NCBI GenBank assembly: GCA_964558395.1
Contig: CAZLDS010000009.1
Location: forward strand, 15,484 to 79,483
DNA: 64,000 nt
Direction of reading: 5' to 3'
Source: CSP1-5 sp964558395
GTDB taxonomy: Bacteria; Methylomirabilota; Methylomirabilia; Methylomirabilales; CSP1-5
Part shown: in pieces, positions 34,947-43,146 of the stretch
Layout of the letters: the number at the start of each line of letters is the position of its first letter
Position numbering within the stretch: position 1 is the first letter of the stretch
Program-made: the position numbers and the translations under genes
Notes under the pieces: model-generated
Told to the model about the DNA's origin: nothing
The model's input: the letters and a program-made list of their open reading frames with translations, nothing else
Databases searched by the model: none

Positions 34947-35539
34947 ACGGCGATCGATCCATCACACATTCACTGATCATGGTGGGATGCATGGTCTGGA
35001 TAAGTCTGACCCTGACGGGAACGGTGAGCGGGGTCGAACCCGGAATGGTGAGCGGAGTCGAACCCGTGAGCAAGGTCGAAACCATTGCGACCGCCAGAAC
35101 CTCAGAGTCTGATAGCTACAGCCTCGCCGGGCTTTCGGGAGTCCATGTGGAGGTCTCGGGTGTCATGCCGCAATCCGCGCAACAGGACGTGACTGAGGAT
35201 ACCCTCCAAACCGATGTGGAGATGCGACTCCAGAAGGCGGGGATCCGTGTCATGAATCCCGAAGACATTCTCCAAGTACCCGGTACTCCGCATCTGACGC
35301 TCAAGGTCACGACCCACGAAGACCCCGAGCATTTCTTCTATGCCTTCGGCATTGAACTGGCCCTCGTCCAAGATGTCGTCCTCCTACGCGACACGAAATT
35401 AGTCGGTCGTGGGGCGACATGGAGCATGGGAGCCGTTGGCCTTGTGGGCACACAAAGTCTCCGTGACATCCGCTTCCATGTATGGGAAATGGTAGATCGG
35501 TTTGCGAAGGACTACCACGCAGCGGAACACAAGCGGTAG
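34943..35539 (+). CDS. Secreted protein of unknown function with repeat-derived linker
   Basis: A 198-residue protein with an N-terminal signal sequence (SLIMVGCMVWISLTLTGTVS). The next 20 residues (VSGVEPGMVSGVEPVSKVE) are an imperfect direct repeat encoded by a copy of the dispersed GAGCGGAGTCGAACCC repeat family, so the linker looks repeat-derived. The mature domain (LSGVHVEVSGVMPQSAQ onward) has alternating strands and no recognised family. Coupled by ATGA to the preceding membrane protein gene. Confidence 0.6.
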   Translation: MNGDRSITHSLIMVGCMVWISLTLTGTVSGVEPGMVSGVEPVSKVETIATARTSESDSYSLAGLSGVHVEVSGVMPQSAQQDVTEDTLQTDVEMRLQKAGIRVMNPEDILQVPGTPHLTLKVTTHEDPEHFFYAFGIELALVQDVVLLRDTKLVGRGATWSMGAVGLVGTQSLRDIRFHVWEMVDRFAKDYHAAEHKR

Positions 35540-35879
35540 GGGAGAGAGAGCTGCCGAGGATCCAATCGCCACTACACGAGAAGCTCTCTTCCGAAAGTTG
35601 ACCTCTGATTTCACGGATGAACATTGGCGCTGCCTTGAAGTGATGATGGCGCTTTCTCGTGGTACGACAAACGCTGTAGCGCAGAGCCACGTCTTAACGA
35701 TGATGAGGCAGATGGGTGGTTTTGAGAGTTATCGTGGCGTACCCGACGAACTGAAGGCCAAGGGATTTATATTGATCGGAGGCATAGATTGCGTACGGAG
35801 AATGGAGCTCACTAACTTGACTCCGGCATTCATCGACCTCATATGGGAGGAACTCAGAAGGCGAGGCGCCGTGCATTGA
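35502..35879 (+). CDS. Hypothetical protein, start uncertain
   Basis: The frame gives up to 125 residues. From about residue 30 on (LTSDFTDEHWRCLEVMMALS and the ending FIDLIWEELRRRG) the composition is protein-like, with predicted helices. The first 30 residues overlap the end of the preceding gene in another frame and have no ribosome binding site, so the true start may be TTG near 35598 or ATG at 35643. No family is recognised. It opens a stretch of accessory genes that ends with a decayed integrase. Confidence 0.45.
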   Translation: MRRTTTQRNTSGRGERAAEDPIATTREALFRKLTSDFTDEHWRCLEVMMALSRGTTNAVAQSHVLTMMRQMGGFESYRGVPDELKAKGFILIGGIDCVRRMELTNLTPAFIDLIWEELRRRGAVH

Positions 35880-35977
35880 AGGAATGAAGTAAGCGGCCCC
35901 GCCGGGTGAGTCACCAGCCGACGAGGCTTGGTTCCGCCGCAGAACGAGGCTGCGGGCATTTACCCGAGGAAATGCCG

Positions 35978-36646
35978 ATGGATATTCTGGATTTTCTCCC
36001 GCAAAACTGGGCAGCCCTCGGTGCAACACCGTGGGTGTTTGTGTCTCTCGTGGTGTTGTCCTTTTTAGTGGCTCTTCTTGTCGTTCGGTGGCGCTATGAG
36101 GGCATCGTCCAAACTCGTGGGGAGCAGCTGGAAGCATTACAGGACCGTCTCAACGCCAAAGACGAACAGCTCGACGCCAAAGACAAGCAGCTGGCTCATT
36201 ACAGGGAACGCCTTCGTCTCACGCCAGCCACTGGAACTGCCTACTCCCGGCTCTCCAACGCCGAGTTACAGCAGCGGGCACTCCAGTTGGTTGCGAATAT
36301 CCTCAGCTTCTTGGTTGAGAGAGACTGTGAGTCCACGTCGACCCTATTCCGCCGGTGGCATTCTCGTTATCAAGAACTCTCTGAGGAGGAGCGCCAGCAG
36401 GCATGGGTAGCTGAAACGAACGCAATGATGCAGCAGAGCTTACAAACAAATGCGGAGTACGACAGTCGCTTCAAGGTCGAATCGATTCTTCTTCGGGACG
36501 AGCTGCTTTCCCGTCTGCCACCCTACGCGAAAAATGAGCGCGAGTACAGCACATACGAGCACCCAACCAACCCAATTGGAATGGGCATGGTAGCGGATGA
36601 CCTTGAGAGACTCGCTAAGAGCCTTCCGCGAGAGGAGGGGAAATGA
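35978..36646 (+). CDS. Membrane-anchored coiled-coil protein (222 aa)
   Basis: One membrane helix near the N-terminus (TPWVFVSLVVLSFLVALLVV) followed by a coiled coil with a heptad-like tandem (LNAKDEQLDAKDKQLAHYRE) and a helical C-terminal domain. GAGGAA at a 6-nt distance favours ATG 35978 over ATG 35972; the frame runs up to 35906 but without a good signal. Base use is less GC-rich than in neighbouring core genes, consistent with acquired DNA. No family assigned; similar proteins are common next to phage-type integrases. Confidence 0.6.
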   Translation: MDILDFLPQNWAALGATPWVFVSLVVLSFLVALLVVRWRYEGIVQTRGEQLEALQDRLNAKDEQLDAKDKQLAHYRERLRLTPATGTAYSRLSNAELQQRALQLVANILSFLVERDCESTSTLFRRWHSRYQELSEEERQQAWVAETNAMMQQSLQTNAEYDSRFKVESILLRDELLSRLPPYAKNEREYSTYEHPTNPIGMGMVADDLERLAKSLPREEGK

Positions 36647-36651
36647 GCGAT

Positions 36652-37748
36652 GAGCCACATATATCGACCGAAGGGCTGCAAGGTGTAGTGGGTCAAATGC
36701 TATGTCAACGGCAGGGCGATTCGGCAGAGCATACACACGCGAAAGAAGGGTGAGGCGAAAAAATTCTTGGACATTCGGGAGGGAGCGAAGGCCGAAGGGC
36801 GACCGCTCCCCGTCAGCTTTGACCGGGTAACGCACGCGGAACTCCAGAAAGATTTAGTCCAGCATTACGAGGTAACCCGAAAACAGGAATTGAGCGACGT
36901 GTATGGACGGCTCAAGCCGCTCGAGGAATTTTTCGGAGGGTACAGGGCCGTCAATATCGGTCCGCCGCAATTGAGCGCGTATGCTGCCCAAAGGCAAGAG
37001 GAGGGTGTGAGTAATGCGACCATAAACAGAGAATTGAGTGTCTTGCGAAAAATGCTGCGCCTAGCATACTATAACAAGAAGCCAGTCCGCGTTCCCCGAT
37101 TCGAGTTATTGCAGGAAAGCCCTGCCCGGTCCGGCTTTTTTTGAATCCGACCAGTACCAGGCGGTCCGGCCTCACCTTCCGCCCGACCTTCAGACCATCT
37201 GTGACCTAGGGTATTTTTGCGGGTGGCGCGTTAGGAGCGAAATCCTTACGCTGAGCCGTTGTCAGTTGGACCTGAAACAAGGGACGCTGAGATTGAATCC
37301 AGGCGAAACGAAAAACAAAGATGGCAGGGTAGTCTATTTGAACCCCGAGCTACAGGCCGTGCTCCGAGAGCGACTCGCCTGCGTGGATCGGCTCTGCAAA
37401 GAGACCGGGAGTATCATCCCACGGGTGTTCCCCCATCTGACGGGCCGCTTTCGCGGGCAGCGTATCAAGGAGTTTCGCCGGGCGTGGCAGACGGCGTGCA
37501 AGAAGGCGGGGACCCCTTGGTTTCTCCGACACGATTTTAGACGGACGGCGGTCCGCAACATGGAACGGTCCGGCATATCCCGCTCCGTCGCTACCAAAAT
37601 CACGGGACATCGGAGCGAAGCGGTTTACCGCCGCTACGCAATAGTCTCAGACCAAGACCTCCAGGATGCGTCCAGGCGTCTCGGTCATAATTTAGCCATA
37701 GTTCGTGGAAAAGTTCTTGACACCCCCGTGCTAAGTGTAGAAAATTAG
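36652..37748 (+). pseudogene. Tyrosine recombinase (integrase) pseudogene
   Basis: Two disabled pieces of one phage-type integrase. Piece 1 starts ATGAGCCACATATATCGACC near 36652 (MSHIYRPKGCKV) and hits TAG at codon 13, where relatives have an aromatic residue before WVKCYVNGR. It then stays open to 37144 through the SAM-like N-terminal domain. A run of seven T at 37136-37142 shifts the frame; removing one T gives GFFESDQYQAV, the normal family continuation. Piece 2 carries the complete catalytic set: Arg in CGWRVRSE, Lys in TKNKDGR, HDFRR, GHRSEAV and Tyr in YRRYAIV. It ends 8 nt before tRNA-Val. Dead unless the TAG is suppressed and a +1 shift occurs. Confidence 0.88.
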
Positions 37749-37755
37749 GCCTCCG

Positions 37756-37830
37756 GGGCGAATAGCTCAGCGGGAGAGCACCTGCCTTACAAGCAGGGGG
37801 TCACAGGTTCAAACCCTGTTTCGCCCACCA
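37756..37830 (+). tRNA. tRNA-Val (anticodon TAC)
   Basis: 75 nt including an encoded CCA. Acceptor arms GGGCGAA and TTCGCCC pair over 7 bp, the anticodon stem is CCTGC/GCAGG around CTTACAA (anticodon TAC), and the T arm is CAGGTTCAAACCCTG. An integrase pseudogene ends 8 nt upstream. A 9-bp hairpin (AGGTTACGG/CCGTAACCT, 37830-37877) follows without a T tract. Confidence 0.97.
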
Positions 37831-38002
37831 GGTTACGGACTCGTCTTTGAGGTCATGGAGAAGTCTTCCCGTAACCTCAGCCAAGGAAAGAAGTTCTGGG
37901 CGGAGCCCTCTCAGGCGACTTAAGAACCACAGACGCGTATGCGGCTTGATGGACCATAACCGTCGTCAAGCTGATTAAATCGTCCAGCAGGGAGGATAAG
38001 CC

Positions 38003-38332
38003 ATGGAGATTGTCTCACTCATTGTTGCCATTGTGGCGCTCGTGGTCGCGGTCCTGGCGTATGCCAGAACAGGGGGTATCCAAGAGCTGCGGAGTCAGGT
38101 GAGTGCCCTGGGCTCTACCACCGAGTCGCTGCGCGTGAAAACCACGGACACCCTGGACACCCTCCGGGGGAAGACGGCGGACACCTTGGAACGTCTTGAG
38201 AGGGCCGTCAGGGGACCCGGAGAGGGCCCACCACCCCCTGTTCGGGAGGAAAGCAGACCTGTGCCACCGGTGGAGAGACCCGTCGCGGAGCAAAAGAAAC
38301 CGGACGTGGAGGATAAAAAAAAAGAGGCGTAA
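38003..38332 (+). CDS. Small membrane protein with coiled coil and Pro/Lys-rich tail
   Basis: A 109-residue protein: N-terminal membrane helix (IVSLIVAIVALVVAVLAYA), then a coiled coil with an internal repeat (KTTDTLDTLRGKTADTLERL), and a charged proline-rich tail ending DKKKEA. GGGAGG lies 7-10 nt before the ATG. The next gene has the same plan (helix then coiled coil), suggesting related structural roles at the membrane. No family is recognised. Confidence 0.6.
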   Translation: MEIVSLIVAIVALVVAVLAYARTGGIQELRSQVSALGSTTESLRVKTTDTLDTLRGKTADTLERLERAVRGPGEGPPPPVREESRPVPPVERPVAEQKKPDVEDKKKEA

Positions 38333-38411
38333 GGTCAACAAAGGCGAAAAGACCGGCTGATCGGCCTGGTCCCCGGCGAGGCCGATAGCCCTTGATGCCG
38401 GAGGTGGAAAG

Positions 38412-38948
38412 ATGACCAACGAAGAGCGCGAACATCGCGGCGGGCTGGGCAGGGCGATTCGTTCGATTGTCATTTGGCTGGTGGTCGTCATCGTGGCGGC
38501 GGGGGTAGGATTCGGGACGGGGTATTTTCTGAGGGACAAAGAGGCGCGAGACCTTGAACAGTTCTCTGCAGAAGAGAAGGCGGAAATGCAGAAGCAGATC
38601 GCTTCGCTGGAGAAGCAGGTCTTGGAGGCCGAAAAGTCACAGCTCGAGCGAGCGCTCGCGCGTGCGAAGTTGAAGGCCGGTCTCGAGGAAGTTTTGGCCT
38701 CTCTCACGGGTGCATTGACCGAAGTCGAGCAGCGAAATTTTGGCAGGGCCAGCCAAAAGATCGAGGCGGCGAAAGGGGCCCTCTCGGCTGCGCCCAACAC
38801 CGACGAATCTGTCCAGAAGGCCATCATGGCCAGGCTGGACACCATCCTGACGGGCCTCAAGAATCTTGACGTCAAGGTTCGGGAAGAGATCGCCACCCTG
38901 GCGAAGGAGCTGGAAGAAGGCCCGCTCCCTGGAAGCAAATCAAAGTAG
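38412..38948 (+). CDS. Membrane-anchored coiled-coil protein (178 aa)
   Basis: A 178-residue protein with one membrane helix (IVIWLVVVIVAAGVGFGTGYF) and a long helical extracytoplasmic part (about residues 50-165), rich in Glu, Lys, Ala and Leu, with the family-like segment GALTEVEQRNFGRASQKIEA that suggests a helical-bundle fold. GGAGG precedes the ATG. It follows the 109-aa protein by 79 nt in the same direction. Function unknown. Confidence 0.65.
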   Translation: MTNEEREHRGGLGRAIRSIVIWLVVVIVAAGVGFGTGYFLRDKEARDLEQFSAEEKAEMQKQIASLEKQVLEAEKSQLERALARAKLKAGLEEVLASLTGALTEVEQRNFGRASQKIEAAKGALSAAPNTDESVQKAIMARLDTILTGLKNLDVKVREEIATLAKELEEGPLPGSKSK

Positions 38949-39301
38949 ACAAGTGAAGAAGAGCACCTCTCGAGCGATGCTGCAGCACACGCGCGGCGTG
39001 GGTCCGCGTGCGTCTCCCCCATTGCATCGAACCCGACTGTGATGTGTGTCTTTCAATTGAAGGCCGGGATGGGAGGAGCCCGAACCCATTGCAAGGGGGA
39101 CCATGAATACTCCTTGGCCCCTTTTCGTCCCTTGAAGGGGGTGTGGTCTGGACTTTGGCACGATTCATGTATGGTATGTGGGAGACTTCTTCATGGTACC
39201 CAAAGGGGGTCGACAAGGCTTGTTGGTGCGATTTAGTCTCATCCCGGTGAGGCTGGATGCCTTGACAGGTGGAAGAGAGACAGCACACGTGAGCACCTGT
39301 C
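38949..39301. other. Intergenic stretch without a gene
   Basis: 353 bases between the coiled-coil gene and the DUF5752 gene. No credible ORF. The only structure is an 8-bp inverted repeat (GACAGGTG near 39263 and CACCTGTC ending at 39301) whose right arm ends immediately before the ATG at 39302, so it could hide the start codon region of the next message. Confidence 0.5.
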
Positions 39302-39991
39302 ATGCATAGGGTTGCGAAGACCCCATTTCAGTTCGTCGGATGCACACAACTCCGGGAGGTCCTGGGGAGCAAGGCCGAGGACGAGCTTCAGCTTATGGAT
39401 CTCTTGGAGGAAGTTCCCATCGAATCCATCTACCACCACACGCACCAGTACTTCCTGCGCCATCAATATCTCATGGGCCCGTACCCGAACGATTTTGCCA
39501 CCTGGACCGCCACCCAGGTCCGAGATCGCGTGCTGGGGGAACGGCTCGGCGTCATCGACCCATACGAGTTTGAAACCCTGGAGGATCTGCGTGAGGCGCT
39601 CATCGTTGTGATCGACGACCACCTCTCCCGGTTGCATGGTGTCCCCCGGGTTGAAGACGGAAAGCCATTTTACTTCATGCAGTCCCGCCTGGTAGAGGTC
39701 TCCACCGGGATCGTCGCTCAGACGCTTCAGGAGTTCCGGGACGGACTCGCCAAGGTGGATGCGAGCGCCATCTACTACCACTTCTACGCGGCTCGGATCC
39801 GGGGGAACGGGCAGCCGGCAGGAGATTTCACGGTCTGGGTCGAACGGGGATTAGAGATGCCAGAGCTGGCCCAACAGCTGTGGACCGTTGACCCGTACAT
39901 TTTCAGCCTCGAGCAGCTTCGCGATCGTCTTTTGGAGATTTGTGATACGTTCCTGACCCCAGGAGGGCAGACCGATGCCGATCTGTCTTGA
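39302..39991 (+). CDS. DUF5752 family protein partner of trehalose synthase
   Basis: A 229-residue soluble helical protein made of two similar halves: DLLEEVPIESIYHHTHQYFL / LAKVDASAIYYHFYAARIRG mark matching points, each followed by a (N/G)DF(A/T)xW(T/V) block and a later DPY segment. This matches DUF5752, usually found beside TreT-like glycosyltransferases. It overlaps treT by 17 nt, so the two are coexpressed. It may recruit or regulate the glycosyltransferase; function is not established. The ribosome binding site is weak and the start codon lies at a hairpin arm. Confidence 0.8.
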   Translation: MHRVAKTPFQFVGCTQLREVLGSKAEDELQLMDLLEEVPIESIYHHTHQYFLRHQYLMGPYPNDFATWTATQVRDRVLGERLGVIDPYEFETLEDLREALIVVIDDHLSRLHGVPRVEDGKPFYFMQSRLVEVSTGIVAQTLQEFRDGLAKVDASAIYYHFYAARIRGNGQPAGDFTVWVERGLEMPELAQQLWTVDPYIFSLEQLRDRLLEICDTFLTPGGQTDADLS

Positions 39992-41207
39992 AGATTATCG
40001 GGATGTGGCCCCTCCGGGGACAGTGGATTTGCTCTATCGCTTGAGCGAAAAGGTCAAGGGGAAGAGCCTCCTCAACGTCAACTCAACCCGGTCCGGGGGC
40101 GGGGTGGCGGAGATTCTGAACCGCCTCGTCCCTTTGCTCGACGAACTAGGGGTGAAGGCGACGTGGGACGTCATCCAAGGTAGTGATGAATTCTTCGCAG
40201 TGACCAAAGGGTTTCACAACGCCCTGCAGGGGAACGGACAAGAAATCAGTGAACGGATGTACGAGGCGTATGTCGAGTGTAATCGCGAAAACGCCAAACG
40301 GATGCTTTTTGATGCAGACATGATCCTGATCCACGATCCTCAGCCGGCCGCCCTCGTTGACTTCGGCCCACGAGTCGGAAAGTGGGTCTGGCGGTGTCAT
40401 CTCGACATCTCTGATCCGGCACGGCGCGTGTGGCGGTTCCTGCGAAACTACGTGGTGAAATATGATGCAGCCATCTTCTCCCTGCCCACCTTTGCGCAGA
40501 AGCTCCCGATTCCTCAGTTCTTGGTTTACCCCTCTATCGATCCGTTGAGCGACAAGAATCGAGAGCTCAGCCGAAGGGAGGTCAACAAAATCCTAGACCG
40601 GTTGGGTGTTCCGCGGGACAAGTCGATCCTTTTGCAGGTCTCCCGTTTTGACCGATTCAAGGATTTCGTGGGGGTAATCCAGGCCTATCGGATTGTCAAG
40701 AGGCACAACGATTGCCGCCTCATACTGGCGGGGGGTCCGGCGGCCGATGATCCGGAGGGCAAGATGGTCGTGGATGAAGTGAAAGAAGCCGCCGGCCAGG
40801 ACCCGGATATCCTTATCCTCGAGCTTCCCCCGGACTCAAACATCGAGATCAATGCCCTACAACGGGCGGCCACGATCGTCCTTCAAAAATCAATCAAAGA
40901 AGGCTTTGGCTTGACCGTGTCCGAGGCCATGTGGAAGGGGAAACCGGTCATCGGGGGTGACACCGGGGGGATTACAGTCCAGATCCTCTACTATCTCACC
41001 GGCTATACCGTCAGCTCGGTGGAGGGGGCGGCCTTCCGGATCCGGTATCTCCTGAACAACCCGCAGATCGCCCGGAAGATGGGCACGGACGCCAAGGAAC
41101 ACGTCCGGCGGAATTTCCTCATCACCCGCCATCTGACCGATTATCTGACGCTCATGGCTGCCCTCACCGACGGGGCGGAGAATTTGGACTTCCTTCCCTT
41201 TAGCTAG
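39975..41207 (+). CDS. treT: Trehalose synthase-type glycosyltransferase (TreT-like, GT4)
   Basis: A 410-residue GT-B glycosyltransferase. TreT makes trehalose from a nucleotide-activated glucose and glucose, a one-step route to a compatible solute. Typical features: the N-terminal LNVNSTRSGGGVAEILNRLV stretch (in one run of twenty), VWRCHLDIS, the sugar-nucleotide-binding LQVSRFDRFKDF, and the C-terminal SIKEGFGLTVSEAMWKGKPV block with the conserved glutamates. AGGAGG precedes ATG 39975. The last codons (ENLDFLPFS-stop) form the attachment site of the integrated element at 41178-43172, and the insertion leaves the C-terminus unchanged. Confidence 0.85.
   Translation: MPICLEDYRDVAPPGTVDLLYRLSEKVKGKSLLNVNSTRSGGGVAEILNRLVPLLDELGVKATWDVIQGSDEFFAVTKGFHNALQGNGQEISERMYEAYVECNRENAKRMLFDADMILIHDPQPAALVDFGPRVGKWVWRCHLDISDPARRVWRFLRNYVVKYDAAIFSLPTFAQKLPIPQFLVYPSIDPLSDKNRELSRREVNKILDRLGVPRDKSILLQVSRFDRFKDFVGVIQAYRIVKRHNDCRLILAGGPAADDPEGKMVVDEVKEAAGQDPDILILELPPDSNIEINALQRAATIVLQKSIKEGFGLTVSEAMWKGKPVIGGDTGGITVQILYYLTGYTVSSVEGAAFRIRYLLNNPQIARKMGTDAKEHVRRNFLITRHLTDYLTLMAALTDGAENLDFLPFS
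41178..41203 (+). repeat. attL direct repeat (26 bp) at treT 3' end
   Basis: Left copy of the 26-bp direct repeat. It encodes the last treT codons up to FS and also covers the stop codon (41200-41202, minus strand) of the recombinase remnant. Confidence 0.88.
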
Positions 41208-41567
41208 AAACCCCCACATTTTCAGTGAGTTGCACGGCTTCCGTGGTGGGTTGCTGGCAAGTCACTGTCGCATCTATCCAGTTTGAAACATGGGTGACGG
41301 CGTCCCGCTCTTGCTTGGCTTCAGGGAACAGATAGCGTTCGGTGACACTGAGATCACTGTGCCCTAATAGCTTACGGATGGTTACTAAGTCCGCGCCATG
41401 TTCCAACGCCCGTGTAGCAAAGGTACGGCGCAAGTCGTGCGGGTGGAGGTTCACAATTCCCGCTCTCTTACATGCGCGGTCCCACGCTTTGTAAATGTCC
41501 TTGATGGGTTTAGACTCAACGCCTTTGGAATCCTCCGCAGAGAGATATTGGATAAAAGCAATAATTG
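41200..41567 (-). pseudogene. Tyrosine recombinase C-terminal remnant
   Basis: An open stretch of about 122 codons without a credible start encodes the catalytic end of an integrase: IKDIYKAWDRACKRAGI, then HPHDLRRTFATRALEHGA (H-x-x-R), KLLGHSDLSVTERYLF (histidine and nucleophilic tyrosine). It is open upstream to a TGA near 41570, and no N-terminal domain or first catalytic arginine is found further up, so the 5' part is lost. The only ATG-type start in frame (41454) would give 84 residues. This recombinase is of a different subtype from the pseudogene at 36.7 kb. It probably once moved the element bounded by the 26-bp repeats. Confidence 0.85.
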
Positions 41568-41644
41568 ACGTTCAAAGGACTGTACCAATTTGTCCCTTTC
41601 GGCCATGATAGCGATACCATCGCTTCTCACTCGAATCCTATATC

Positions 41645-42286
41645 TCACGGGTCCTCCCGATTCCGTTGGGACTCCACTGGCTCATCGAGATCGGACGAAC
41701 TAAAGCTAATGAGAATCAGAATCGTGTACTCATCGTATCTGGCCTTTCCGACACCTATAGGGACCTTGCCTACAAACGTACCGATCCGGCCTTCAAAGGC
41801 ATAGATCTCTACTTCGACGCGGCCCCGGTTGCGCACCGATTTATACAGGGCGATCTCGGGGAATGGAACCCCGAATACGGGAATCGGAAAGGCGGGGATG
41901 CCGAACAGCGTCGATGATTGGTCAACGCCGAGGACGTACGCGAAGACCTTTAGCTTCAGGTCTGACTCCGTCTGATCGGAGACAACTTTAACTCCATGTT
42001 CTTCGAGCCAGGTCATCACGAATGCCTTTGCAAAGGCCCGATCATCCGTGAGTGCAAACAGCTCGAGGGTAACGCGGCGTCCAATGAATCGCTGAACCTC
42101 GAGCTGGGCGACTGCCCGCTGCAGCGACCGGACCAGTAACTGCTGTTCAAGGCTGGACCGTGCGGTCGTGGTCGCACGCACCGAGCTGTAACAGCCCGCA
42201 CTCAAAAGCCAGCAAGCGATGGACCCCACGAGCAGTAGACTTGGCCCGATCCCAGGGTTTCGCTTACTGCGTAACTTCGTGCGCAT
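41645..42286 (-). CDS. Lipoprotein of unknown function (element cargo)
   Basis: A 213-residue lipoprotein from ATG 42286: basic start (MRTKLRSKRNPG), hydrophobic core and lipobox LLSAGC, so the cysteine near residue 31 is lipidated. The longer frame to 42370 would put 28 extra residues before the signal, so it is rejected. The mature protein has a helical segment, then alternating strands (RRVTLELFALTDDRAFAKAF), a proline-rich turn (FGIPAFPIPVFGVPFPE) and a beta-rich end. The domain is not recognised. It is the only complete cargo gene of the small element. A domain of outer-membrane assembly or secretion type is possible but unproven. Confidence 0.65.
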   Translation of the reverse strand: MRTKLRSKRNPGIGPSLLLVGSIACWLLSAGCYSSVRATTTARSSLEQQLLVRSLQRAVAQLEVQRFIGRRVTLELFALTDDRAFAKAFVMTWLEEHGVKVVSDQTESDLKLKVFAYVLGVDQSSTLFGIPAFPIPVFGVPFPEIALYKSVRNRGRVEVEIYAFEGRIGTFVGKVPIGVGKARYDEYTILILISFSSSDLDEPVESQRNREDP

Positions 42287-42764
42287 CAGCCACTCGGTAG
42301 GCCTGAAAAGAAAGGTACCCGTTGCCGGTCGATGTGTGTAACTACAGTACCACACCCGATTATACCTCATCCCAACTCTCGGGATAGCCTCCTTTGGTTG
42401 TTGCCGGTGTTACGGGTTTCGCAGACGGCCCTGCTTCATGGAGGTACCGCGACAAACCGCCTGAGAAGTTGGTGCATTCGGTGAAGCAGTTCGGCAGGGT
42501 TTGCGTATTCCTTCTCAAGTAGTGCACTCCGTAATGGTGAATTCATTCGTCAGTTCCTTGAGGCCCCAGTCGGCCCATTTCATACGCTAAATTTTCTGAT
42601 AGGATAAACCTTTCATTTGTCGAAACGCTTCAAATAGTTCACGGGCTGACACTGAATCATCCCCATTATAGTAAGCGAGAATTTCCGATAGTGTTCAAGG
42701 ACTTGTTGTGGAGATAATCTGTCCTTAACCTTTTGGAAGTTCATCCATCATAATCCCGGCTCTG
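42287..42764. other. Decayed non-coding DNA inside the element
   Basis: About 480 bases without an intact gene. On the minus strand near 42580-42700 a 34-codon open stretch (SEILAYYNGDDSVSARELF) looks protein-like but starts and ends at stops, probably a gene remnant. AT content is higher than in the surroundings. Confidence 0.4.
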
Positions 42765-42962
42765 TTAAGCCGATTTTTCGATATAGTCTCGCAAGTCTTG
42801 CAGTCTGAACCGTAATGTGCCGCCGACCTTGCCATAGGGAATTTTTTTGTCTCGCGTCAGGCGGCGCAGGGTGACCTCGCTACACTTGAGGAAATCCATT
42901 GCTTGGCGAAAGTCCAAGTATTCCCACCTCCAAGGAACCTCATAATTTTCCCTTTTGACCAT
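42765..42962 (-). CDS. Excisionase-like helix-turn-helix protein
   Basis: A 65-residue DNA-binding protein of the MerR-like/excisionase HTH_17 family: YLDFRQAMDFLKCSEVTLRR (helix-turn-helix), then IPYGKVGGTLRFRLQDLRDY (wing and trailing helix). GGAGGTGAGGAAGC precedes the ATG. Such proteins direct excision or regulate integrase genes; here it lies near the attR end of the small element and outlives its broken recombinase. Confidence 0.85.
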   Translation of the reverse strand: MVKRENYEVPWRWEYLDFRQAMDFLKCSEVTLRRLTRDKKIPYGKVGGTLRFRLQDLRDYIEKSA

Positions 42963-42986
42963 GCTTCCTCACCTCCCCCCAAAAGA

Positions 42987-43030
42987 GAACGGGGGGCCAA
43001 CAGCCTGTGTAAGGCATCGGCCCCCCGTTC
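42987..43030 (-). terminator. Strong hairpin upstream of the excisionase-like gene
   Basis: Arms GAACGGGGGGCC (42987-42998) and GGCCCCCCGTTC (43019-43030) pair perfectly over 12 bp with a 20-nt loop. On the minus strand it is followed by TCTTTT, terminator-like, but it stands in front of the excisionase-like gene. It may be an attenuator in the leader or a barrier against incoming transcription. Confidence 0.55.
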
Positions 43031-43146
43031 AAAAGGCACTTATTAAGTTTCAAAGATCATACCCCAAGCGACATCGCCGTGTGTCTGAAAAGACGAGAGC
43101 CGCCACAATTTCAACACCTTGTGACGGCTCCCTAAATGGCTACTAA

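Noticed and set aside
36652..37144. Pyrrolysine readthrough of TAG or a programmed -1 frameshift in the integrase
   Set aside because: No pyrrolysine genes or signals are seen, the needed shift is +1 not -1, and two lesions in one recombinase are simplest explained by decay.
42580..42700. Short gene in the element (SEILAYYNGDD stretch)
   Set aside because: Bounded by stops without a start; treated as a remnant.
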